Shown: positions 1-5,482, counted from the first letter of the stretch. The stretch is 5,482 nucleotides of DNA from Candidatus Eiseniibacteriota bacterium (GCA_023249815.1 JAHFBX010000235.1:1-5482); one strand, 5' to 3'. Numbers and translations: made by a program. Notes: a model not told the origin generated them from the sequence alone.

Positions 1-417
1 GGCGAGAAGGCGGCCTGGAAGCCGCATCCGAAGTCTTTCCCGCTCGGCCACCTCGCCCAGCTCGTGGCACGCATGCCGGGGTGGCTGACGAATGCCATCC
101 GCGAGACCGAGCTGAACTTGTTCGGAGCCGGCGGCTACAGCCTGGAGCCAACCGAGGCGCTGCTTGCCGAGTTCGACCGCAACGTGCGCGAGGCGCGTGC
201 CGCGATCGCGGCGGCGCGCGACGCCGACTTCGCCGTGACCTGGTCGCTCAAGGCGGGCGATCGCGTGCTGTTCTCGATGCCACGCGGGAGCGTCGTGCGC
301 CAGACGATCAACCACCTGGTGCATCATCGCGGGCAGCTCAGCGTCTATCTCCGACTGCTCGACGTGCCGCTGCCCTCGATCTACGGCCCGACCGCCGACG
401 AGGGCTGGGGCGGGTGA
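1..417 (+). CDS. DinB-family protein, C-terminal part (5' end outside window)
   Basis: The reading frame is open from base 1 to the TGA at 415-417 and gives 138 residues. The family match starts before the first in-frame start codon (GTG at 64), so the gene begins upstream. The visible part has the DinB four-helix-bundle signatures: WKPHPKSF near residues 6-13, LGHLAQLVARMPGW at 15-28, a middle helix with EFDRNVREAR, and the C-terminal HLVHHRGQLSVYLRL with H105 and H109 forming the HxxxH metal-ligand pair, followed by DVPLPSIYGPTADE. DinB/YfiT-like proteins are metal-binding bundles; some act as thiol-dependent transferases (bacillithiol or mycothiol S-transferases), but most have no known substrate. 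The third metal ligand, usually a His in the LAxHxAxLP helix, appears to be Leu21 here, with a His one helical turn earlier at 17. Family assignment is firm; the biochemical role is unknown. Confidence 0.9.
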   Translation, partial: GEKAAWKPHPKSFPLGHLAQLVARMPGWLTNAIRETELNLFGAGGYSLEPTEALLAEFDRNVREARAAIAAARDADFAVTWSLKAGDRVLFSMPRGSVVRQTINHLVHHRGQLSVYLRLLDVPLPSIYGPTADEGWGG

Positions 418-418
418 C

Positions 419-447
419 CGCGAGGGACAAACGCGATACCCTCGACG
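419..447 (+). terminator. GC-rich inverted repeat just after the DinB stop codon
   Basis: CGAGGG at 421-426 pairs perfectly with CCCTCG at 439-444 across a 12-base loop. Two more pairs (419-420 with 446-447) are possible around a single bulged A at 445. It starts two bases after the TGA, a typical place for a transcript end, but there is no T-run behind it. It could be a Rho-dependent 3' end, a 3' stability hairpin, or chance in GC-rich DNA. Confidence 0.2.
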
Positions 448-474
448 CGAGCGACTGATCCCGGTCGGGGAAGC

Positions 475-479
475 GAGGA
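475..479 (+). promoter_or_regulatory. Shine-Dalgarno site of the lipoprotein gene
   Basis: GAGGA lies five bases before the ATG at 485. This is the clearest ribosome binding site in the window and supports that start. It also shows that this genome uses canonical Shine-Dalgarno initiation for at least some genes, in contrast to the kinase gene at 951. Confidence 0.6.
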
Positions 480-484
480 CGACG

Positions 485-850
485 ATGCGGCGAGGAGTCA
501 TCCTGATCGCGCTGCTTTCAGCGGCGACGCTGGGCTGCTCCGCGGATGTGCTCGCGCCATTCCGGGCACCGCCCGAGGTCTCGATCTCCCTCGAATCGGC
601 GATCGCCCGTCCCTACCACGCCACGATCGTGTGGAACGTCGAGAACGCGAGCACCGCGCCGTATCCCATCGACCGGCGCTACGCACTCGAGCCGTGGAAG
701 CGGCTCACGCAGCGATACGTCGAGCGCGGCCGGCTCGCGCTCGAGGATGTCTCGGTGCAGCCGGGCGCGACGTACTCGTACCGCGTCCGGCTCGGGAGGG
801 ACAAGGCCGCCGCGACGGCGGGCGAGGTCACGGTCCAGGTTCCGAAGTAG
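485..850 (+). CDS. Small predicted lipoprotein with a fibronectin-III/Ig-like fold
   Basis: This 121-residue protein starts with a short charged N-terminus (MRRG), a hydrophobic stretch at about 5-16, and a lipobox-type sequence ATLGC with Cys18, matching the relaxed prokaryotic lipoprotein pattern although -3 is Thr rather than Leu. Ser at +2 would favour the outer membrane if Lol rules apply. The rest looks like one beta-sandwich domain: alternating strands (EVSISLESA, HATIVWNV), a central YALEPWKRL segment, then RLALEDVSVQPGATYSYRVRL and a final strand GEVTVQVP. The PGATYSYRVRL turn is typical of fibronectin type III or related Ig-like domains. A role in envelope adhesion or scaffolding is inference only. 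The ATG is chosen because it has GAGGA five bases upstream and gives a complete signal peptide. It sits 67 bases after the DinB gene, in the same direction, and 100 bases before the kinase. Confidence 0.75.
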   Translation: MRRGVILIALLSAATLGCSADVLAPFRAPPEVSISLESAIARPYHATIVWNVENASTAPYPIDRRYALEPWKRLTQRYVERGRLALEDVSVQPGATYSYRVRLGRDKAAATAGEVTVQVPK

Positions 851-868
851 CGATCCGCTTCGCACGAC

Positions 869-898
869 GCTCGAGAAGCAGCCACTCGCTGCCCGAGC
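869..898 (+). terminator. Two-part GC-rich hairpin after the lipoprotein gene
   Basis: GCAGC at 878-882 pairs with GCTGC at 888-892 over a 5-base loop. GCTCG at 869-873 pairs with CGAGC at 894-898 outside it, with an internal loop of four bases on the left and one on the right. It begins 18 bases after the TAG stop at 848-850. No T-run follows, so it is not a classical intrinsic terminator; a 3'-end hairpin for the lipoprotein transcript is the most natural reading. Chance pairing cannot be excluded at this GC content. Confidence 0.3.
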
Positions 899-936
899 CC
901 CGCGCCCGTCCCGGCTTCCCGCGCCCGTGCGCGTGC

Positions 937-942
937 GATAAC
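937..942 (+). promoter_or_regulatory. Possible -10 element for a leaderless kinase transcript
   Basis: GATAAC stands out as the only AT-richer hexamer in a very GC-rich gap and ends eight bases before the ATG at 951. That spacing would place the transcription start at or within a couple of bases of the start codon. It matches four of six positions of the TATAAT consensus. No convincing -35 box is seen about 17 bases upstream (GCTTCC at 914-919). No purine-rich ribosome binding site lies between 937 and 950, which fits a leaderless message. Confidence 0.3.
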
Positions 943-950
943 TTCGCCGG

Positions 951-3227
951 ATGCCCGTCGCCGCCGGTAGCCGCCTAGGCCCGTACGAGATCCTCGCGCC
1001 ACTCGGCGTGGGCGGGATGGGCGAGGTCTACCGCGCTCGAGACACGCGGCTCGAGCGCGACGTCGCGGTGAAGGTGATACCCGAGGCGGCGCGCGGCGAG
1101 CCCGACGCCAGCGCGCGATTCAAGCGCGAGGCGCTGGCGCTGTCACGGCTCAACCATCCGAACATCGAGATGGTGTTGGACGTGGGCGAGGAGCGCGACA
1201 CCGCATACATCGTGCTCGAGCTGGTGCCCGGCGAGACGCTTGCGGCCCGGATCGCGCGCGGTCGCGTGCCGGAACGCGAGGCGGCCGAGATCGGGGCACA
1301 GGTCGCTGAAGCACTGGCCGAGGCGCACGAGCGCGGCGTGGTGCATCGCGACTTGAAGCCCGGCAACGTCATGGTCACGCCGAAGGGCCGGGTCAAGGTG
1401 CTCGACTTCGGACTCGCGCGCATGGCGCAGGCCCCGAGCGAGGAAACGCCGACGGCGGCGCTCACCCAGGTGGGCACCACCACGGGCACGCTGGCCTACA
1501 TGGCGCCCGAGCAACTGCTCGGCCAGTTCGTGGACGCGCGCTCGGACCTTTACGCGCTGGGCGTCGTGCTCTACGAGATGACCACGGCGGCACGACCGTT
1601 CCAGGCGCCACTCGCCACCGCGCTCGCGAACGAGATCCTGCACGGGACGCCCGTGCTCCCGCGCGAGCGCGAGCCGTCGCTCTCGAAGCGGCTCGAAGCG
1701 GTGGTCCTCCGCGCGTTGGACCGCGATCGCGGGCAGCGCTACCAGACGGCGGGGGAGATGCTGGGCGAACTCCGCCGGCTCGCCGCGCCCGACTCGGTCG
1801 AGCCGCGTTCCGACTCGTCGGCGAGCGTGTCGTCGGCCCGCCGCGTCACGTCCATCGCCGTGCTGCCGCTCGAGAACCTTTCCGGCGACCCGACGCAGGA
1901 GTACTTCTCGGACGGCATGACGGAAGAGCTGATCTCGAGCCTCGCCCAGGTCCGCGCGTTGCGCATCATCTCGCGAACCTCCGTGCTGCGTTACAAGGGC
2001 CAGCGCAAGTCGATCCCCGAGATCGCGCGCGAGCTGAACGTGGACGCCGTGGTCGAGGGCTCGGTGCGGCGCGCCGGCGACCGGGTGCGCATCACGGCGC
2101 AGTTGATCGAGGCGGCGACAGAGCGCCACCTGTGGGCGCGATCCTACGAGCGCGATCTCAAAGAAGTGTTCGCGCTCCAGGGCGAGGTGGCGAGCGCGAT
2201 CGTGGAGGAGATCCAGGTGAGCGTCACGCCGCAGGAGGAGACACTTCTCAAAGGCAGCGCCCGCACGGTGGACGCCGAGGCCTACGAGCACTACCTCAAA
2301 GGTCGCTACCACATCGAGCAGCGGACGGAAGCTCACCTGCGCACCGGTCTCGCGCTGCTCGAGCAGGCCGTGCAGCGCGACGACCACTTCGAGCTGGCGC
2401 ACATCGGCATCGCGGACGCCTACAATCTCATGGGGTTCATGTGCCTGCTGGCGCCGCGCGAGGCGTTCCCGCGCGCGCAGGCCGCGGCGCGGCGGGCGCT
2501 CGAGTTGGCGCCCTCGAGTGCCGAGGCGCTCACATCGCTTGGCTATGCCGCGCTGTGGCACGACTGGGATCTCGAGGAATCCGAGCGACTGTTCCGCCGT
2601 TCCATCGATCTCGCGCCGAAGTATTCGCAGGCCCATCTCTGGTTCACGAACCAACTCATGGTGACCGGTCGCTTCGAGGAGGCCGAGACCGAGGCGCGGC
2701 TCGCGCGCATCCTCGACCCGCAGTCCAACGTGGCCATGGCGTTCGCGGGCTGGTCACCCTACTGGCAGGGCCGATACGAAGACGCTTGGCGCATGCTGAT
2801 GAGCGTGCGCGAGCACATTCCCGAGTTCGGCCCGCTCCACTACTGGCTGGGCCATGCCTCGATGCGCGCGGGTCGCGATGCCGATGCGGTGGCGGCGTTC
2901 GAGCGTTGCGCGGCGCTCGTGGGGCGGGCGCCCATGGTGGTGTCAGGACTCGCCACCGCGCACGCGCTCGCCGGTCGCGAGGCCGAAGCTCGCTCGTTGC
3001 TTCAGGAACTGGAGAGAATGGCCAGCCAGCGGTACGTGGGCGCCTATCACATCGCCCAGGTCCAGCTGGCGCTGGGTGAGCGCGAGGCGGCGCTCGCGAA
3101 TCTCGAACGGGCGCTGGACGAGCGCGTGCACTGGCTGGTGGCGGCGAATCGCGATCCCGCACTCGCGGCCTTGCGCGGCGAGCCCCGATTCGAGGCGATC
3201 TTGGCGCGGGTCAAGAGTCGCGCGTGA
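951..3227 (+). CDS. Ser/Thr protein kinase fused to TolB-like domain and TPR repeats
   Basis: A 758-residue soluble Hanks-type (PknB-like) kinase. The catalytic domain covers about 12-275 and has all key elements: Gly-rich loop LGVGGMGEVY at 18-27, ATP-binding K41, helix-C E60, HRDLKPGN at 132-139 with catalytic D134, DFG at 152-154, a Thr-rich activation segment (161-180), APE at 185-187, and D199 of the SDLYALG helix. It should therefore be active. A Ser-rich linker (281-298) leads to a TolB-N-like domain at about 300-428 (SIAVLPLENLSGDP, YFSDGMTEELISSL, LNVDAVVEGSVRR, RITAQLIEA, HLWARSYERDL), the COG5616 type whose function is unknown. About eight TPR units follow (444-728), with a regular 34-residue step from 559 to 728, then the usual closing NRDPALAALRGEPRFEAIL. 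TPRs normally bind protein partners. No membrane helix is seen, so it probably acts in the cytoplasm. The ATG at 951 fits, as relatives begin about eight residues before RLGPYEIL. Its TGA overlaps the next gene's GTG start. The target is unknown; the downstream transporter or enzyme is an inferred candidate. Confidence 0.95.
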   Translation: MPVAAGSRLGPYEILAPLGVGGMGEVYRARDTRLERDVAVKVIPEAARGEPDASARFKREALALSRLNHPNIEMVLDVGEERDTAYIVLELVPGETLAARIARGRVPEREAAEIGAQVAEALAEAHERGVVHRDLKPGNVMVTPKGRVKVLDFGLARMAQAPSEETPTAALTQVGTTTGTLAYMAPEQLLGQFVDARSDLYALGVVLYEMTTAARPFQAPLATALANEILHGTPVLPREREPSLSKRLEAVVLRALDRDRGQRYQTAGEMLGELRRLAAPDSVEPRSDSSASVSSARRVTSIAVLPLENLSGDPTQEYFSDGMTEELISSLAQVRALRIISRTSVLRYKGQRKSIPEIARELNVDAVVEGSVRRAGDRVRITAQLIEAATERHLWARSYERDLKEVFALQGEVASAIVEEIQVSVTPQEETLLKGSARTVDAEAYEHYLKGRYHIEQRTEAHLRTGLALLEQAVQRDDHFELAHIGIADAYNLMGFMCLLAPREAFPRAQAAARRALELAPSSAEALTSLGYAALWHDWDLEESERLFRRSIDLAPKYSQAHLWFTNQLMVTGRFEEAETEARLARILDPQSNVAMAFAGWSPYWQGRYEDAWRMLMSVREHIPEFGPLHYWLGHASMRAGRDADAVAAFERCAALVGRAPMVVSGLATAHALAGREAEARSLLQELERMASQRYVGAYHIAQVQLALGEREAALANLERALDERVHWLVAANRDPALAALRGEPRFEAILARVKSRA

Positions 3228-4531
3228 CCACCGAGCCCGCGCCGGCGGCAGGAATCGAGAAGCGCCGGGCCCGGTTCCCGCTCGGCGCACGCGTCGTGGT
3301 GGGCGTCGCCATCGGTGCCGCGCTCGGCGTCGCGTTCGGTCGCGAGCCGTGGCTCGGGCGCTACGGCAATGAGGATCTCGGCGGACTCGGCCTGCTCGTC
3401 ATTCGGCTGCTCAAGGCGCTCGCGACGCCGCTCATCCTGCTCGCGGTGCTGGACTCGTTCCTCACCACTGCGATCGGGCCGCGCACGTTTGGCCGGTTCG
3501 TGGCCATCTGCCTCACGAACATCTCGGTGGCCATGGTGATCGGGCTCACGATCCTGAACCTATTCCAGCCCGGGCTCGCGTGGCGCGGCCACATCGAGGA
3601 GCTCACGGGGCAGGTGGTGGCGCCGGCAAATCTCTCGGGGCCACCGCCGGGCGCCACGCTCGATCCCTTGAAGAACCTCTCGGGCTATGTGCCCGAGAGC
3701 ATCGTGGAACCGCTCGCGAAGAACAGCCTCGTCTCGCTCGTGCTGCTCGCCATCCTGTGCGGCGCGGCGCTCCGGCGGCTCAAGGACCGCGGCTCGCCCG
3801 GCATCGCCACGCTGGAGCCGGTCGTCACCGCGCTGTTCGAGACCGCGTCCGCCATGCTGATGTGGGTGGCCGAGGTGGTGCCGTTCGCGGTGTTGGGGAT
3901 AGTCGCGCAGGTGGTGGGCCGCGCCGGGCTCGACGTATTCCGCGTGCTGTGGCTGTTCCTGGTCGTCATCCTCGCCAGGTTGCTGCTCCATTCGCTCGTC
4001 TACTACCCGCTCTCGGCGTGGATCGTGGGGCGGAAGGGCCCGCGCGAGTACTTGGGACGCGGCAGCGACGCGGTGCTCACGGGGCTCTCCACCAATTCGA
4101 GCCTCGCGACGGTTCCGGTGACGCTCCGCTGCCTGCGCGACATGCGGGTGAGCGAGAGTTCGGCGCGCGTCTCGGCGTGCATCGGCACCAACCTCAATAA
4201 CGACGGCATCATCCTCTACGAGGCGATGGCCACGGTGTTCCTGTGCCAGGCGTTCGGCTACGACCTGTCGCTGCCGCACCAGCTCACCATCGTGCTCGCC
4301 TCGATCATGGCGGGCGTGGGCATCGCGGGCGTGCCCGAGGCGGGCCTCATCGTGTTGCCGCTGGTGCTCGGCGCCGCGGGACTGCCCGAGGCCGCGGTGG
4401 CCGCGGCCATCCCGCTCATCGTGCCGGTGGACTGGATCATCGCGCGCGTGCGTTCGGGCGTGAACGTGCTCTCCGACATGCTGGTGGCCGTCATGCTCGA
4501 TCGCTTCGAGCGACCACGTCCCGAGGCGTGA
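3224..4531 (+). CDS. SDF-family (DAACS) dicarboxylate/amino acid:cation symporter
   Basis: A 435-residue inner-membrane secondary transporter of the GltP/DctA/EAAT type, full length for the family. After a 20-residue polar N-terminus, hydrophobic segments run through to about 426. Family landmarks are present in order: LFQPG after TM3 (113-117), re-entrant hairpin HP1 STNSSLATVPVTL (289-301), TM7 NNDGIILYE (325-333), HP2 GIAGVPEAGLIVL (366-378), and TM8 VDWIIARVRSGVNVLSD (402-418). R410, N414 and D418 match the conserved Arg, Asn and Asp of GltPh TM8 (397, 401, 405). E333 matches the proton-coupling Glu of EAATs. Unusual are Ala407, where amino-acid transporters have the amino-group-binding Asp, and NNDGI in place of NMDGT. 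This makes a dicarboxylate or other non-amino cargo as likely as glutamate/aspartate. The GTG start overlaps the kinase stop by four bases (GTGA), and the gene's own TGA overlaps the next GTG in the same way. Family is certain; substrate and ion coupling are inferred. Confidence 0.93.
   Translation: MTTEPAPAAGIEKRRARFPLGARVVVGVAIGAALGVAFGREPWLGRYGNEDLGGLGLLVIRLLKALATPLILLAVLDSFLTTAIGPRTFGRFVAICLTNISVAMVIGLTILNLFQPGLAWRGHIEELTGQVVAPANLSGPPPGATLDPLKNLSGYVPESIVEPLAKNSLVSLVLLAILCGAALRRLKDRGSPGIATLEPVVTALFETASAMLMWVAEVVPFAVLGIVAQVVGRAGLDVFRVLWLFLVVILARLLLHSLVYYPLSAWIVGRKGPREYLGRGSDAVLTGLSTNSSLATVPVTLRCLRDMRVSESSARVSACIGTNLNNDGIILYEAMATVFLCQAFGYDLSLPHQLTIVLASIMAGVGIAGVPEAGLIVLPLVLGAAGLPEAAVAAAIPLIVPVDWIIARVRSGVNVLSDMLVAVMLDRFERPRPEA
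4523..4526 (+). promoter_or_regulatory. GAGG near the dehydratase start
   Basis: GAGG lies only one base before the overlapping GTG (4528), which is too close for normal Shine-Dalgarno use. It is ten bases before an in-frame TTG at 4537. It therefore leaves the start of the PLP-enzyme gene open: GTG 4528 by coupling, TTG 4537 by spacing, or ATG 4567 by similarity to the usual family N-terminus. Confidence 0.25.
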
Positions 4532-5482
4532 CGACGTTGCCCGCGCCCACACTGTTCGCCTCGGGCATGCCCTCGCTCGCCGCGCTCCGTGCAGCGCACG
4601 CGCGCGCCGCCGAGCACGCGCTCCGCACGCCGCTGCTTCGGCTTCCGGCATGGCCCGGCGAGCGAGCGGTGTGGCTCAAGCTCGAGTGCCTGCAACCCAT
4701 CGGCTCATTCAAGATTCGTGGCGCGGCGAACGCGCTGGCGCTGGCGCCGCGCGAGCAGCTCGCGGGGGGAGTGGCCACCGCGAGCGCGGGCAACATGGCG
4801 CAAGGCGTGGCGTGGGTGGCGCGCGCGCTCGGCGTGCCGTGCACGGTGGTGGCGCCCGATCACGCGCCCGCGGCCAAGCTGGACGCCATCACGCGGCTCG
4901 GCGCGCGCGTCATCACGGTGCCGTTCGCGCGCTGGTGGCAGATCTTCGAGGAGCGGAGCTACCCGGGACTCGAAGGCCTGTTCGTCCACCCCGTGAGCGA
5001 CGAGGCGGTGATCATGGGCAATGCCGGCATCGGTCTCGAGCTGCTGGACGAGCTCCCCGAGCCGGCGGCGGTGCTGGTGCCCTACGGCGGCGGCGGCCTG
5101 TCCTGCGGCATCGCGCTCGCGCTCCGCGCCTCGGGCTCGCGGGCACCAGTGTTCGCCTGCGAGGTGGAGACGGCGGCGCCGCTCACCGCGTCGTTCGTGG
5201 CTGGCACCGCGCGGACGATCGAGCACCGGCCGAGTTTCGTGGACGGCATCGGCGGGCGCGGCGTGCTTCCGGAGATGTGGAAGCTGTCGCGCGAGCTGCT
5301 GACCGGCGCGATCGTCTCGTCGCTCGAAGACATCGCGTCGGCCATCCGGACGCTGGTCGCGCGGGCCCACGTCGTGGCGGAGGGCGCGGGGGCGTCCTCG
5401 CTCGCGGCGGCGTTCGGGAGCGGCCGGGCGACGGCTTCAGGCGGCGGCGAAGTGCGGCTCCCGGATGGACCAATCGTGTGCG
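4528..5482 (+). CDS. Threonine/serine dehydratase-like PLP enzyme (3' end outside window)
   Basis: The frame is open from GTG 4528 to the window end, giving 318 full codons. It is a fold-type II PLP enzyme of the threonine ammonia-lyase/serine dehydratase/serine racemase group; such enzymes convert Thr or Ser to 2-oxobutyrate or pyruvate plus ammonia. Seen motifs: RTPLLRL near the N-terminus, QPIGSFKIRGA with Schiff-base Lys62, SAGNMAQG at 86-93 (usually SSGNHAQG), PDHAPAAKLDAI, the glycine loop PYGGGGLSCG with G187-G190 for the PLP phosphate, FVDGIGGRGVLPEMW, and VVAEGAGASS near 282-291. The final residues (GPIVC) are probably the strand just before the family's C-terminal VSGGN-type PLP motif, so little of the catalytic domain is missing; whether an ACT domain follows cannot be seen. 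The start is uncertain: GTG 4528 overlaps the transporter stop (GTGA), but ATG 4567 (MPSLAALRAAH) resembles the normal family start. The context suggests catabolism linked to the adjacent transporter. The substrate is not proven. Confidence 0.88.
   Translation, partial: MTTLPAPTLFASGMPSLAALRAAHARAAEHALRTPLLRLPAWPGERAVWLKLECLQPIGSFKIRGAANALALAPREQLAGGVATASAGNMAQGVAWVARALGVPCTVVAPDHAPAAKLDAITRLGARVITVPFARWWQIFEERSYPGLEGLFVHPVSDEAVIMGNAGIGLELLDELPEPAAVLVPYGGGGLSCGIALALRASGSRAPVFACEVETAAPLTASFVAGTARTIEHRPSFVDGIGGRGVLPEMWKLSRELLTGAIVSSLEDIASAIRTLVARAHVVAEGAGASSLAAAFGSGRATASGGGEVRLPDGPIVC

Noticed and set aside
64..66. GTG at 64 as the start of the DinB gene
   Set aside because: The frame is open to base 1 and the conserved WKPHPKSF and LGHLAQ segments lie upstream of this codon, so the gene clearly starts outside the window.
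1431..1492. Possible damage in the kinase activation loop because of its length and Thr richness
   Set aside because: DFG and APE are both intact with 30 residues between them, which is within the range of bacterial Hanks kinases; the Thr cluster is a plausible autophosphorylation region rather than a defect.
1143..2654. A 503-codon open frame on the minus strand inside the kinase gene
   Set aside because: It is antisense to strongly recognisable kinase and TolB-like sequence, is very rich in Arg/His/Leu/Glu as expected from reverse-strand GC-rich codons, and shows no domain I recognise. It is a shadow of the high GC content.
2132..3079. A 315-codon plus-strand frame offset from the kinase frame
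   Set aside because: It overlaps the TPR part of the kinase in another frame, is Arg/Gly/Ala-rich and low in complexity, and the kinase frame there has regular 34-residue TPR periodicity.
3560..4651. A 363-codon open frame on the minus strand across the transporter and the start of the dehydratase
   Set aside because: Its composition is extremely His/Arg/Glu-rich, it runs across two real genes on the other strand, and it has no recognisable motif. It is a codon-bias artefact.
4705..5370. A 221-codon minus-strand frame opposite the dehydratase
   Set aside because: The plus-strand frame contains ordered PLP-enzyme motifs with no interruption; the minus-strand translation has only biased composition and no family signature.

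Overview
This is a GC-rich (visibly around 70%) bacterial window in which every supported gene lies on the + strand. It holds five protein-coding genes and no RNA gene, CRISPR array, insertion sequence or long repeat that I can see. The protein styles suggest a soil- or sediment-type lineage such as Acidobacteriota, Candidatus Eisenbacteria or Gemmatimonadota. These styles are a kinase opening of the form 'RLGPYEILAPLG.GGMGEVYRARD', a kinase/TolB-like/TPR fusion, and a small lipoprotein with a fibronectin-III-like strand pattern. This placement is inference from protein style, not a phylogenetic result.

Left part (1-950). The window opens inside a DinB-family protein, of which only the C-terminal 138 residues are present. 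A 67-base gap follows, then a short predicted lipoprotein of 121 residues with a good ribosome binding site. Each of these genes is followed by a short GC-rich inverted repeat without a T-run. A 100-base gap separates the lipoprotein from the next gene; it contains the second inverted repeat and an AT-richer hexamer just before the kinase start.

Right part (951-5482). Three genes form a tight unit. The first is a 758-residue Hanks-type Ser/Thr kinase fused to a TolB-N-like domain (COG5616 type) and about eight TPR repeats. The second is a 435-residue sodium/proton:dicarboxylate or amino-acid symporter of the SDF (DAACS) family. The third is a threonine/serine-dehydratase-like fold-type II PLP enzyme, cut by the window end after 318 codons. 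Both junctions are 4-base GTGA overlaps in which the GTG start of the next gene overlaps the TGA stop of the previous one, so translational coupling is likely. The third gene has alternative starts, so its exact N-terminus is open.

How they may work together (inference): the transporter imports an organic or amino acid, the PLP enzyme deaminates a hydroxy-amino acid to a 2-oxo acid, and the soluble kinase with its TolB-like/TPR scaffold senses or regulates the process. One observation complicates this. The transporter has lost the aspartate that in amino-acid-transporting relatives binds the substrate amino group, and its NMDGT motif reads NNDGI, so its cargo may not be a standard amino acid. 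These transporter changes and the three-gene coupling are the most interesting signals in the window.
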